Notes under the pieces: generated by a model
What the model saw: the letters and a program-made list of their open reading frames with translations, nothing else
What the model was told of the DNA's origin: nothing
Databases searched by the model: none
Source of the DNA: 66-474 sp036278635
GTDB taxonomy: Bacteria; Pseudomonadota; Gammaproteobacteria; Xanthomonadales; Rhodanobacteraceae
Assembly (NCBI GenBank): GCA_036278635.1
Contig: DASUKQ010000085.1
Location: forward strand, 1-31,799
Reading direction: 5' to 3'
Length of the DNA stretch: 31,799 nt
Position numbers and translations under genes: made by a program
In this document: piece by piece, positions 23,446 through 31,799 of the stretch
How positions within the stretch are numbered: position 1 is the stretch's first letter
Layout: every line of letters starts with the position of its first letter

Positions 23446-25815
23446 ATGCCTGACACCCTTCGCATTCGCAAAGCCGCCGTGCTGGGCGCCGGCGTGATGG
23501 GCGCGCAGATTGCCGCCCATCTCACCAACGCCGGCATCGAAACCGTCCTGTTCGATCTTGCCGCCAGGGACGGCGCGAAAAACGGCATCGCCCTCAAGGC
23601 CATCCAGCATCTCGGCAAGATGTCGCCCGCGCCATTGGCGGTGAAGGACCTCGCCGCCACGATGACTCCGGCCGACTACGACGAAAACCTCGCGTTGTTG
23701 AAGGACTGCGACCTGGTGATCGAGGCGATCGCCGAACGGATGGACTGGAAACTGGACCTTTACAGGAAGGTTGCCGCGAACATCCCCGAGCACGCGATCC
23801 TGGCCAGCAACACGTCGGGGCTGTCGATCAACCAGCTTGCCGAAGCATTGCCCGAAAACCTGCGCCATCGCTTCCTCGGCGTCCATTTCTTCAATCCGCC
23901 GCGTTACATGCACCTGGTCGAGGTGATCCCCGGAAAGGCCACCGACCGCAAACTGCTCGAAGGGCTGGAAGCGTTCCTCACCTCCACGCTCGGCAAGGGC
24001 GTGGTGTTCGCGAAGGACACGCCGAACTTCATCGGCAACCGGATCGGCGTGTTCTCGATGCTTTCCACGATGCATCACACCGCCCGGTTCAAGCTCGGCT
24101 TCGACGTGGTGGATGCGCTGACCGGTCCCGCGATCGGCCGACCGAAATCGGCGACCTATCGCACCGCCGACGTGGTGGGGCTGGACACCATGGCGCACGT
24201 CATCAAGACCATGGCCGACACCCTCCCCGATGATCCGTGGCACGAACATTTCAAGTCACCTGCGTGGCTTGCGGCGCTGATCGAAAAAGGCGCACTGGGC
24301 GCCAAGGTCGGCGCGGGTTTCTACCGCAAGCAAGGCAAGGAAATCCAGGTGCTGGATCTTGCGAAGCAGGATTACCGCCCGTCAGAGCAGAACGCCTCGG
24401 ATGAAGTCGCGGCGATTCTCGCGATCAAGAACCCGGTCGAGAAGTTTGCCAAACTGCGTGCATCGAACGACCCGCAGGCGCAATTCCTGTGGGCGTGCTT
24501 CCGCGACCTCTTTCATTACAGCGCGTATCACCTGGAAGGCATTGCCGAGACTGCACGCGATGTCGATTTCGCGATCCGCTGGGGCTACGGCTGGAAGCTC
24601 GGTCCGTTCGAGACGTGGCAGGCCGCGGACTGGCAAGCGATCGCGAACGCGATCGCCGAGGACATCGCCGCCGGCAAGGCCATGAGCAAGGCGCCGCTGC
24701 CCGCGTGGGTGACCGATGGTCGCCGCGGTGTGCACCATGCCGATGGGTCGTACTCGCCACGCGCGAAGAAGGATGTTCCGCGGTCCTCCGCACCCGTTTA
24801 CAAACGCCAGTTGTTCCCCGACACGCTGATCGGCGAGAAGTTCGACACCGGCAGCACGGTCTGGCAAAACGATGGCATTCGCTTGTGGACGCTGGGCGAT
24901 GACGATGTCGGCATCGTCAGCTTCAAGACCAAGATGTGCACCTTCGACGACCAGGTCCTGGACGGCATCCGGCATGCGGTCGGGCTGGCCGAGCAGAATT
25001 TGAAGGCGCTGGTGGTGTGGCAATCCGGCCCCGTGTTCTCCGCCGGCGCCAACCTGAAAGGCGTCCTGGGGCTGCTGAAGGAAGGCAAGGTCTCGCAACT
25101 GGAAGCCATGATCGCCAACTTCCAGCAAACCACGCAGCGCGTCCAGCATGGACTCGTTCCGACCGTCGCCGCGGTGCGCGGGTTGTGCCTCGGCGGCGGC
25201 TGCGAATTGCAGATGCACTCTGCCCGTACCGTCGCGGCGCTGGAAAGCTACATCGGATTGGTCGAAGCCGGGGTGGGTCTGTTGCCGGCGGGCGGCGGCT
25301 TGAAGGAAATCGCCGAACGTTGCTCGCGCGCCTCGCCCACCGACGATCCGTTCGATCAGGTCAAGCGCTACTTCGAGACCGTCGCGATGGCCAAGGCGTC
25401 GGGCAGCGCGCTTGAAGCGAAACAGTTCGGCCTGCTGCGCAAGTCCGACGTGGTGGTCTTCAACACCAACGAGCTTTTGTACGTGGCGAAAAGTGTCGCC
25501 TCCTCGCTGGCCGAATCCGGCTGGCGTCCGCCGCTGCCGCAGGCCACGCACGTTGCCGGCGACGTCGGCACCGCCACGATCAAGGCGCAACTCGTCAACA
25601 TGCTGGCCGGGCACTTCATCTCGGAGCACGACATGGAAATCGCCTCGCGCATTGCCGACACCTTGTGCGGCGGCAACATCGAACGCGGCAGCACGGTCGA
25701 TGCGCAATGGCTGCTCGATCTCGAACGCCACCACTTCATGGAACTGGCGCAGATGGAAAAAACCCAGGCGCGCATCGCCCACACCATGACCACCGGCAAA
25801 CCGCTCAGGAATTGA
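23446..25815 (+). CDS. 3-hydroxyacyl-CoA dehydrogenase / enoyl-CoA hydratase (HAD-ECH order, FadN-like)
   Basis: A 789-residue multifunctional beta-oxidation enzyme that hydrates enoyl-CoA and oxidises the 3-hydroxyacyl-CoA with NAD+. The dehydrogenase domain comes first: Rossmann motif GAGVMG (14-19), IEAIAERMD and HFFNPPRYMHLVEVIPG (about 146). The hydratase domain comes last, with AGANLKGV (about 530), GLCLGGGCELQMH and EAGVGLLPAGGG (about 606). This order is as in B. subtilis FadN and opposite to E. coli FadB (ECH then HAD). The start ATG 23446 has GGAG five nt upstream. fadA follows 37 nt later, and together they form a fatty-acid oxidation pair. Confidence 0.92.
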   Translation: MPDTLRIRKAAVLGAGVMGAQIAAHLTNAGIETVLFDLAARDGAKNGIALKAIQHLGKMSPAPLAVKDLAATMTPADYDENLALLKDCDLVIEAIAERMDWKLDLYRKVAANIPEHAILASNTSGLSINQLAEALPENLRHRFLGVHFFNPPRYMHLVEVIPGKATDRKLLEGLEAFLTSTLGKGVVFAKDTPNFIGNRIGVFSMLSTMHHTARFKLGFDVVDALTGPAIGRPKSATYRTADVVGLDTMAHVIKTMADTLPDDPWHEHFKSPAWLAALIEKGALGAKVGAGFYRKQGKEIQVLDLAKQDYRPSEQNASDEVAAILAIKNPVEKFAKLRASNDPQAQFLWACFRDLFHYSAYHLEGIAETARDVDFAIRWGYGWKLGPFETWQAADWQAIANAIAEDIAAGKAMSKAPLPAWVTDGRRGVHHADGSYSPRAKKDVPRSSAPVYKRQLFPDTLIGEKFDTGSTVWQNDGIRLWTLGDDDVGIVSFKTKMCTFDDQVLDGIRHAVGLAEQNLKALVVWQSGPVFSAGANLKGVLGLLKEGKVSQLEAMIANFQQTTQRVQHGLVPTVAAVRGLCLGGGCELQMHSARTVAALESYIGLVEAGVGLLPAGGGLKEIAERCSRASPTDDPFDQVKRYFETVAMAKASGSALEAKQFGLLRKSDVVVFNTNELLYVAKSVASSLAESGWRPPLPQATHVAGDVGTATIKAQLVNMLAGHFISEHDMEIASRIADTLCGGNIERGSTVDAQWLLDLERHHFMELAQMEKTQARIAHTMTTGKPLRN

Positions 25816-25852
25816 TCGGGACGCTTCCCGGAAAATGCACCGAGGACTCGCA

Positions 25853-27049
25853 ATGACTCGTCAAATTCAGGACGCCTACATCGTCGCCGTCAAACGCACG
25901 CCCGTCGGCAAGGCGCCGCGCGGCGTGTTCCGCCACACGCGTCCGGACGACATGCTGGCCCACGTGTTGCGGGAAACCCTGGACGAATGCGCCGGCGTCG
26001 ACGTGAACCGGATCAGCGACGTGGTGATCGGCTGCGCGATGCCGGAAGCCGAGCAAGGCATGAACGTGGCCCGCATCGGCGCACTGCTCGCGGGCCTGCC
26101 CGATTCCATACCCGGCATGACCATCAACAGATTCTGCTCGTCCGGCCTGCAGTCGGTCGCGATTGCGGCCAACAGCATCCGCCTCGGTGAATCCGATCTC
26201 GTGCTGGCGGGCGGCACCGAGTCCATGAGCATGGTGCCGATGATGGGGTTCCACCCGGTGATGAACCCCGAAATCTTCAAGGACGAGAACATCGGCATCG
26301 CCTATGGCATGGGCATCACGGCCGAGAATGTCGCAACGCAATGGAAGATCACCCGCGAGGAACAGGACGCCTTCGCCTTGCGCAGCCACCAGCGCGCGAT
26401 CGCCGCGCAGGACGCCGGCAACTTCAAGGAAGAGATCGCTCCCTACCCGCTCGACGACCGCTATCCGGACCTGGCGAAGCGCGGCGTGAAGGAAGATCGT
26501 CGCGTGATCGAGAACGACGAAGGTCCGCGCCGCGACACCAGCGCCGAAGTGCTCGCCAAGTTGCGCACCGTGTTCCGTCGCGACGGCACCGTCACCGCCG
26601 GCAATTCATCGCAGATGTCCGATGGCGCCGGTGCGGTGCTGCTGGCCAGCGAACAGGCCATCAAGGATTATGGCCTCACCCCGCTGGCGCGCTTCGTCGG
26701 CTTCTCGGTCGCCGGCGTGCCGCCCGAAATCATGGGCATCGGTCCGAAGGAAGCGATTCCGAAAGCACTCAAGGCGACAGGGATGAAGCAGGACGACATG
26801 GAATGGATCGAATTGAACGAGGCCTTCGCCGCGCAGTCCCTCGCGGTCATCAAGGACCTCGGCCTCGATCCCGACAAGGTGAATCCGGAAGGTGGCGCCA
26901 TCGCGCTGGGTCACCCGCTCGGTGCCACCGGCTCCATCCGCATCGCCACCCTCGTCCACGGCATGCGCCGCAGGAAACAGAAATACGGCATGGTCACCAT
27001 GTGCATCGGCACCGGCATGGGTGCAGCGGGGATCTTCGAGATGGTGTGA
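25853..27049 (+). CDS. fadA: Acetyl-CoA acyltransferase (thiolase)
   Basis: A 398-residue thiolase that cleaves 3-ketoacyl-CoA to acetyl-CoA and a shortened acyl-CoA. The acyl-accepting Cys95 is in RFCSSGLQSVAIAA, His354 in GHPLGATG, and the second Cys384 in CIGTGMGAAG. All three catalytic residues are present and the length is standard. GAGGA lies six nt before the ATG at 25853. It follows the fadN-like gene by 37 nt and is the last gene of the psrA operon. FadA or FadI would be equally good names. Confidence 0.94.
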   Translation: MTRQIQDAYIVAVKRTPVGKAPRGVFRHTRPDDMLAHVLRETLDECAGVDVNRISDVVIGCAMPEAEQGMNVARIGALLAGLPDSIPGMTINRFCSSGLQSVAIAANSIRLGESDLVLAGGTESMSMVPMMGFHPVMNPEIFKDENIGIAYGMGITAENVATQWKITREEQDAFALRSHQRAIAAQDAGNFKEEIAPYPLDDRYPDLAKRGVKEDRRVIENDEGPRRDTSAEVLAKLRTVFRRDGTVTAGNSSQMSDGAGAVLLASEQAIKDYGLTPLARFVGFSVAGVPPEIMGIGPKEAIPKALKATGMKQDDMEWIELNEAFAAQSLAVIKDLGLDPDKVNPEGGAIALGHPLGATGSIRIATLVHGMRRRKQKYGMVTMCIGTGMGAAGIFEMV

Positions 27050-27058
27050 CTTCATACC

Positions 27059-27227
27059 GTCCGCGAATGAACGCAAAACACGCAAATCAATCGAAAGTCG
27101 GATCAGCTTCTCTCGCCGTCATTTCCGCGAAAGCGGGAATCCACTGTGGCTCCAGGTAACGAACGAAAGCGGGGTTTCTCAAGGTCGGCTTCGATGTATA
27201 TGCATTGATCCGCGTTCATTCGCGGAC
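27059..27227. repeat. Fold-back (MITE-like) element with 16-bp terminal inverted repeats
   Basis: GTCCGCGAATGAACGC (27059-27074) is repeated exactly as its inverse at 27212-27227, with weaker similarity further in (ATCGAA at matching distance from both ends). Between them, ATTTCCGC-GAAA-GCGGGAAT (27121-27140) forms an 8-bp stem with a GAAA tetraloop, similar to the dRS3-type ATTCCC...GGGAAT repeats of other proteobacteria. It fills nearly the whole gap between fadA and the DUF456 gene. No coding region is seen; it may also help end transcription from both sides. Confidence 0.6.
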
Positions 27228-27235
27228 AACCGCTT

Positions 27236-27721
27236 TCAGACCAAAAGCGCGAGGGCGAACGTACCCAGCATCATGAAGGCGGTCGCGAGCTTGATCGCGG
27301 TGCCGATCACCAGCCCGATCCAGGTGCCGACGCCGACGCGCGCGGCGCGATTGACGGCGCTGCCGGAAGCGAGTTGTCCGAGCACGGCGCCGACAAACGG
27401 TCCGAGGATGATGCCGGGGATGCCGAAGAACAGGCCCACGATGGTCCCGATGAAGGCGCCCCACACCGCCGCCTTGCTGGCGCCATAGCGTTTGGCGCCC
27501 CAGGTTCCTGCCAGGAAATCGAACAGGATCGAGAACGCGGCGAGCACGCCCAGGAACACGATCACCCACACGGGGATTTTCTGGAAGTGCCCGACCCAGG
27601 CGGCCAGCAGCATCCCGCCGAACATCACGGGAATTCCCGGAAGATTGGGCAGGATCGAAGCGACCAGACCGGCAATGATGATGAGGCCGGCGAGAACGTA
27701 CCAGAGGATGTTCCAGTCCAT
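27236..27721 (-). CDS. DUF456 family membrane protein
   Basis: A 161-residue protein with four or five membrane segments and the glycine-rich hairpins of DUF456: LPNLPGIPVMFGGMLLAAW, DFLAGTWGAKRYGASKAAVWGAFIGTIVGLFFGIPGIILGPFVGA and a final hydrophobic helix. The family has no established function. ATG 27721 (MDWNILWYVL) matches the family start, although no Shine-Dalgarno sequence is seen. The frame remains open upstream to 28021, including a stretch that looks like a signal peptide by chance. It ends next to the fold-back repeat. Confidence 0.88.
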   Translation of the reverse strand: MDWNILWYVLAGLIIIAGLVASILPNLPGIPVMFGGMLLAAWVGHFQKIPVWVIVFLGVLAAFSILFDFLAGTWGAKRYGASKAAVWGAFIGTIVGLFFGIPGIILGPFVGAVLGQLASGSAVNRAARVGVGTWIGLVIGTAIKLATAFMMLGTFALALLV

Positions 27722-28052
27722 GCGCGGAGGATAGCCGTGCGCCAACCGGTGCGCGGGCTGGCTCTCGGCCCCTGCGACAAAGTTCGCGAGCAGGCCCGCT
27801 CCTGCGACACATTGCATGCACGGGACTGCCCGCAGGCGACCGTCACCCGAGCGGACCGGTGTAGCTCGCGCCGTCGAGGCACCCGGCACGGACGCAACCA
27901 TGGCGCCGGCCACCGTGCACGCCATCAGGGCAACAAGCGCACCCGCGGCGTGCCGATCGTTCGCCATCGTCCCGACGTTCCGGTGGCGCGGGACCGATCC
28001 CGCGCGGGTACCGGGCCGCAATCACTCGCGGCGCAGTGGCGCGGAATCGTCG
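27722..28052. other. Gene-free gap with a REP-like palindrome
   Basis: About 330 bp between the DUF456 and mddA genes hold no convincing gene. A REP-like element at 27771-27809 reads on the minus strand GTCGCAGGAGCGGGCC then TGCTCGCGAAC, with a GCAGG/CCTGC stem and flanking GTCGCAGG copies. It shares the GCAGGAGCG core with the pair at 17113-17188. The rest is GC-rich and featureless. Confidence 0.55.
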
Positions 28053-28829
28053 TCAGCGCTTGGAGGGAACGAGATCCGGCTCGGCCCGGCGTCGTGGGCG
28101 CGGCCACGGGCAGATCATCGGCACTTCGCGCCTGTATCTCCGGTAGTCCTCGCCATGCTCTGCAATCAGGTCGCGTTCCTCCAGGAACCACACCGCGATC
28201 AGGATGTACGAGGTCGTCGCGATGGCGAACAGCAGATGTCCGATGCTCATCCGGGGAATCGCCCAGAACGCGATGATGAAACCCAGCATCAGCGGATGCC
28301 GGACAACGCGGTAGTAGTAACTGTCGACGAATTCCGGTGGCGTGTAGGCGATGCCGCGTGCGCGCAGCCAGACCTGGCGCAACCCGAACAGATCGAAGTG
28401 GTTGATGACAAACGTGGCGGTCAGGACGACCAGCCATCCGAATGCCGACAGCGCGTACAGCAGCCACCACGCCCAGGGCGCCTGCACATCCCACACCGCG
28501 CCCGGCAACGGCCGCCACTGCCAGAACAGCAGGATCAACACGAGGCTGGCCAACAAGACGTAAGTGCTGCGTTCGAGGGCCGGATCGAGCCAGCGTGTCA
28601 GCCGCGCCTTGAAAGCGGGACGGGCCATCACGCTGTGCTGCACCGCGAACAACCCCAGCAGCACGATGTCGACGATCCAGTCCCCGACGCCGCCCGCAGG
28701 CACCGGCACCGGATGGTCGATGGTCTTCGGCACCCAGGCGTCGGCGACGAAGCCGATGGCATACAGGAAGGTCAGGAAGAACACGACGTAGCACAGCACG
28801 CCGTACAGGAAAAACAAGGTCTTGCGCAT
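28053..28829 (-). CDS. mddA: Methanethiol S-methyltransferase MddA (NnrU-like)
   Basis: A 258-residue membrane enzyme with about six hydrophobic segments. The start MRKTLFFLYGVLCYVVFFLTFLYAIGFV is typical of MddA. The SAM-binding C-terminal part follows the isoprenylcysteine methyltransferase pattern RHPLMLGFIIAFWAIPRMSIGHLLFA, EERDL, HGEDYRRYRREVPMICP. MddA methylates methanethiol to dimethyl sulfide. GGGAG lies seven nt before the ATG at 28829. It follows the cupin gene by 83 bp on the same strand, so they may be co-transcribed. Some annotations call the family NnrU. Confidence 0.85.
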   Translation of the reverse strand: MRKTLFFLYGVLCYVVFFLTFLYAIGFVADAWVPKTIDHPVPVPAGGVGDWIVDIVLLGLFAVQHSVMARPAFKARLTRWLDPALERSTYVLLASLVLILLFWQWRPLPGAVWDVQAPWAWWLLYALSAFGWLVVLTATFVINHFDLFGLRQVWLRARGIAYTPPEFVDSYYYRVVRHPLMLGFIIAFWAIPRMSIGHLLFAIATTSYILIAVWFLEERDLIAEHGEDYRRYRREVPMICPWPRPRRRAEPDLVPSKR

Positions 28830-28912
28830 GACTGATCTCCCGCTTGAACGGACTGATCCTCTTCACCTGCCCGGTGCCACCAGCGGTGCCGCAAGCTCGC
28901 CCGGCTTGCGAA

Positions 28913-29413
28913 TCAAAGGCTGCCCGCCGCTTTCGACGGGTCGTCAGGCGGATTGACGTAGTGGATCTGGAAGGGGCCGTAGAAGCCGAGGTCGATCACC
29001 ACTTCCTCGTCGCCACTGTAAGCCCAGTGATGGTGTTGCGCCGGCAGCGACGCAAACCCCATCGGGGGCAACGCCCTGGCCCTGGCCTTGTCGACTTCGT
29101 CACCCATCCCGAGATAAAACGTTCCGCGCAGGACGCTGAAGCTTTCCGCGGTCGGGTGCCAGTGCGGTGCAAACGTCGTGTGCGGCGGAATCTTCAGGCG
29201 CACCGTCGAAAATCCTTCCGCGGAAGGATTGCCGCTCAGCACCGCGATCTGCACGCCTTTCGGCAATACCGGCGGCGCCGGCATCCATTGGACATCCGTG
29301 GGCCCCAGGGCCACGTGGTCCGGCATCGCCGCGGGCGGATCGGCCCCGGCAACGCCCGTCACCAGCCCGCAAGCAAACGCGAGGACGGCAATCAGCTGCC
29401 ATTTCATCTTCAT
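28913..29413 (-). CDS. Exported single-domain cupin protein
   Basis: A 166-residue protein with a signal peptide (MKMKWQLIAVLAFACGLVTGVAGA, cleavage likely after AGA) and one cupin barrel. Motif 1 is HWHPTAESFSVLRG (His84, His86, Glu90, Gly97), the metal-binding pattern. Motif 2 has a run of three histidines (His127-129). A metal such as iron or manganese is likely bound, but activity is unknown. GGAGG lies seven nt before the ATG. It is divergent from the AraC regulator at 29525 across 111 bp, a common arrangement of regulator and target. Confidence 0.85.
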   Translation of the reverse strand: MKMKWQLIAVLAFACGLVTGVAGADPPAAMPDHVALGPTDVQWMPAPPVLPKGVQIAVLSGNPSAEGFSTVRLKIPPHTTFAPHWHPTAESFSVLRGTFYLGMGDEVDKARARALPPMGFASLPAQHHHWAYSGDEEVVIDLGFYGPFQIHYVNPPDDPSKAAGSL

Positions 29414-29524
29414 TGCAATGCCTCCGGACCGACGCTTCGTCCAGTTTCCGTAGAGCGGCCGTCATGGCAATGCCCTATACTCCGGACCCCATGCTCGAAA
29501 CGCCGGGCGCGCGGGTCGGCAACC

Positions 29525-30502
29525 ATGGCGTGCGATCTGTTATCCGACGCATTGACACTGGTGCGCCTCACCGGCGCGCTGATCTTCGAGGTCGACCTCG
29601 AAGGAACGTGGGGCGTCGCCGGGCATCCCACCCTGGAGAAATTCGCCCCGCTGTTGCCGCGCGGCACCACCCAGATCATCGCTTTTCACATCGTCCTGAA
29701 CGGACGTTGCTGGATTCGACATGCCCCGGATGACTGGTTCGAATTGCGTGCCGGGCATGCCGTGGTGATCACGCACGGCGATCCCCACGACATTTGCGAT
29801 CGACCCGGACGCGCGACCATCCCCTTCTCGTCGTTGCTCGAACAGCGCAACCTGCTCGACGTGCGCCGCGTCGAATTCCGGAACGGCCCGGGTGAGTCTG
29901 CACAGTTGATGTGCGGGTTTCTCGGCTGCGACCGACGGGCGTTCGATCCCCTGTGCGGGTCCCTGCCACCGGTGTTCGACGTGGAGCTCGGCACGCGCGT
30001 GGAGACGCTGGTGCGCTATGCGTTGGCGAACGCCCTCGACGACAGCCCGGGAGCGGCGGGTTTGCGCGGGCGCCTGGCCGAGTTGTTGTTCCTGAGCGCG
30101 CTGCGCCAGTACATGCGGGACCTTCCGGCGGACGCCACCGGCTGGCTGGCCGGACTGCGCGACCCGCTGGTCGGCCGCACATTGCAGGCCATGCATGCGC
30201 AGCCTTGCCGCCGCTGGTCGGTGGACCAATTGGCGGTCGCCGTCGCCAGTTCGCGTTCGGTGTTGGCCGAGCGCTTCCGCGCCGTCATCGGCGAGCCTCC
30301 GATGCACTACCTGACCCGCTTGCGGATGCAGCTTGCGGCGCGTCGACTGGGCGAGGGCCAGTACAGCATCGCGCGCGTCGCCGACGAGGTCGGCTACGAT
30401 TCCAGCGCGGCTTTCCAGCGTGCGTTCAAGCGTTGCTTCGGGGTTCCACCCGCGGCATGGCGACGGCACAACACCGGGCCGCGGCAGGTACCTGCGGATT
30501 AA
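29525..30502 (+). CDS. AraC-family transcriptional regulator
   Basis: A 325-residue regulator. Residues about 5-190 form an AraC_binding/Cupin_6 effector domain (TLEKFAPLLPRGTTQIIAFHIVLNGRCWI and AGHAVVITHGDPH). The C-terminal AraC domain carries two helix-turn-helices (WSVDQLAVAVASSRSVLAERFRAVIGEPPMHYL and SIARVADEVGYDSSAAFQRAFKRCFGVPPAAWRR). ATG 29525 is chosen as the first codon that fits the domain; its Shine-Dalgarno sequence is weak, and a TATACT -10-like box lies at 29476-29481. It probably regulates the divergent cupin and perhaps mddA. Its TAA overlaps the TAA of the convergent oxidoreductase gene in the shared TTAA. Confidence 0.9.
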   Translation: MACDLLSDALTLVRLTGALIFEVDLEGTWGVAGHPTLEKFAPLLPRGTTQIIAFHIVLNGRCWIRHAPDDWFELRAGHAVVITHGDPHDICDRPGRATIPFSSLLEQRNLLDVRRVEFRNGPGESAQLMCGFLGCDRRAFDPLCGSLPPVFDVELGTRVETLVRYALANALDDSPGAAGLRGRLAELLFLSALRQYMRDLPADATGWLAGLRDPLVGRTLQAMHAQPCRRWSVDQLAVAVASSRSVLAERFRAVIGEPPMHYLTRLRMQLAARRLGEGQYSIARVADEVGYDSSAAFQRAFKRCFGVPPAAWRRHNTGPRQVPAD

Positions 30503-31779
30503 CCTTCCAGCATCGCCTTCCAGCGGTCTTTCGCCTCCATCCACCAGTACCGGGCTTGCGCCCCGACATGGCCGAACGGCCGGTACGTATCCTGCAGGCC
30601 GAAGCGCGCGAACTCGCGCCAGCTTTCGTCATGCTGCGCGATCGCGCTGGCCAGCAGCTCGCCGGCAGCACAGGTGGGTGCCGTGCCGTGGCCGCCGAAG
30701 GCCTGCATCCACCACAGGCCGTCGCCGCGGGTACCGAGTTGGGGCATCTGGTGGCGTGCGTAACTCATCAGGCCGGACCACGCGCTATCGATCCGGATGC
30801 CCCCGAGCTGCGGAAACACCCGCAGCAGATCGCGTGTGAGCAAACGTCGAATCGTCGTCTGCGAATGCTGCCGGATTGAAATGCGCCCACCCCACAACAA
30901 CCGCGAGTCCTTGAGCGGCCGGTAGTAATCGAACGCAAAACGCGTGTCGTAGATGGCGGCTTGCGTATGCAGGCATTCCTGCAAGCGTTCGCCCAGTGGT
31001 TCGGTCGCCATCACGTAGGTCGCGATCGGCAGCACCGCCCGGTCCACTTCGCGCTTGAGGTGTGCGAGGTATCCGCCGCAAGCCAGTACCACCGTTTGCG
31101 CCTCCACTTCGCCGGCATCGGTGCGCACCCGCCAGGCCGCTCCCTCCCGGTCGACGCGCCGTACGCGTGACTGCTCGTGGACCTGCACCCCTTGCGCTTG
31201 CGCGGCGCGTACCATGCCGTGCAGGTAGTTGAGCGGATGCAGGTGCAAGGCATTCCGCTCGAACAGTCCGTCGTGGTAGCGCTCGCTGTGTATCGCCGCC
31301 CGCAACTCTTCCTCGGGAATCCATTCCCATTCCACACCATATGTTTGCGACAGGAGCCGCTGGCGTTCGCGCAGCACTTCCGGATCGCGGAACCAGTTGG
31401 CCCAGATCACGCCCGCTTCCACCACGTCGCACTCGATCGAATAGCGCGCGATCCGCCGGCGGATCAGCTCGACCGCGTCGGTGGTCGCGGAATACAGGGC
31501 GCGCGCGCGCTCGGCGCCGAGCTGGTGGAGCAGCGCATCCTCGCCCAGCGAATAGCCGCCGAACACGAAACCACCATTGCGCCCCGACGCACCGTGGCCG
31601 ATACCGTCACGCTCGAGCAGGACGACATCGCCCACGCCGCGCTCGGCGAGGCCGAGCGCCAGGCAAACCCCGGCATAACCGCCGCCGACGATCGCGACGC
31701 GCGCTTCGGTCTTTCCCTGCAAAGGGGGCAACGGGTCGAAAGGACGCGCGGTCGCGGCGTACCAGGTCGGCTGGGTCAT
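30499..31779 (-). CDS. FAD-dependent oxidoreductase (DAO family; PuuB/OrdL-like)
   Basis: A 426-residue FAD enzyme of the D-amino acid oxidase fold. The dinucleotide motif GGGYAG is at residues 32-37, followed by LLERDGIGHGASGRNGGFVFGGY, a pattern seen in gamma-glutamylputrescine oxidase PuuB and OrdL. A C-terminal GGHGTAPTCAAGELLA binds the flavin. These enzymes oxidise secondary amines or amino acids to imines with release of H2O2 or reduction of an acceptor. Substrate cannot be assigned; no other puu genes are in the window. The start ATG 31779 lies 20 bp from the window end. It converges with the AraC gene and shares its TTAA stop. Confidence 0.88.
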   Translation of the reverse strand: MTQPTWYAATARPFDPLPPLQGKTEARVAIVGGGYAGVCLALGLAERGVGDVVLLERDGIGHGASGRNGGFVFGGYSLGEDALLHQLGAERARALYSATTDAVELIRRRIARYSIECDVVEAGVIWANWFRDPEVLRERQRLLSQTYGVEWEWIPEEELRAAIHSERYHDGLFERNALHLHPLNYLHGMVRAAQAQGVQVHEQSRVRRVDREGAAWRVRTDAGEVEAQTVVLACGGYLAHLKREVDRAVLPIATYVMATEPLGERLQECLHTQAAIYDTRFAFDYYRPLKDSRLLWGGRISIRQHSQTTIRRLLTRDLLRVFPQLGGIRIDSAWSGLMSYARHQMPQLGTRGDGLWWMQAFGGHGTAPTCAAGELLASAIAQHDESWREFARFGLQDTYRPFGHVGAQARYWWMEAKDRWKAMLEG

Positions 31780-31799
31780 CGCCCAAGCATAGCGGCCGG

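Noticed and set aside
27722..28021. In-frame upstream extension of the DUF456 gene that resembles a signal peptide
   Set aside because: It would be read through a REP-like repeat, and DUF456 proteins normally start at the MDWN position; the resemblance is probably due to Ala/Val-rich GC codons.

Overview
The window is about 31.8 kb of high-GC DNA, almost fully coding, with short intergenic spaces and several families of short interspersed palindromic repeats. The core gene order is ndk-rlmN-pilF-rodZ-yfgM-bamB-der. It comes with a separate folD-guaB-guaA stretch, a PsrA-type regulator next to a HAD-ECH type fad operon, and REP-like sequences with a GCAGGAGCG core. Together these point to a gammaproteobacterium of the Xanthomonadales/Lysobacterales (Rhodanobacteraceae- or Xanthomonadaceae-like). 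This assignment is an inference from gene content and style; no 16S rRNA or tRNA gene is visible.

Layout. 1-1418: the 5' end of an mlaA lipoprotein gene (minus) faces away from an mlaC gene (plus) across about 630 bp without a gene. 1651-3927: a CPA1 cation/proton antiporter and tadA (both minus). 4093-8454: a divergent accessory cluster, with GST, DUF899 and a small membrane protein on minus, and a winged-helix regulator, an SRPBCC protein and a beta-propeller protein on plus. 8473-9480: a secreted Vgb-like beta-propeller. 9607-13837: guaA, guaB and folD on minus, separated by repeats. 13909-14208: a DUF1244 protein. 14371-22546: a long minus-strand run, read ndk, rlmN, pilF, rodZ, yfgM, bamB, der, moeB, with several 4-11 nt overlaps. 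It covers nucleotide metabolism, rRNA/tRNA methylation, pilus assembly, cell shape, outer-membrane protein assembly, ribosome assembly and sulfur-carrier activation. 22766-27049: psrA-fadN-fadA on plus, a fatty-acid beta-oxidation unit. 27236-31779: DUF456, mddA, a periplasmic cupin protein with a divergent AraC regulator, and a PuuB/OrdL-like FAD oxidoreductase.

The most interesting signals are regulatory. (1) The ndk leader holds a convincing intrinsic terminator, a long stem running into a U9 tract. It lies between a plausible promoter and the ndk start, and an upstream arm can pair with one terminator arm, which is the architecture of a transcription attenuator. It would gate an eight-gene housekeeping operon. 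(2) A perfect CAAAC-N4-GTTTG PsrA operator abuts the -10 box of the psrA promoter and covers the predicted transcription start. (3) The stop codon and last residues of folD are supplied by an interspersed repeat present in three copies. (4) Inverted arrays of a self-complementary heptamer lie between guaB and guaA. No CRISPR array, prophage, insertion sequence or transposase gene was seen.
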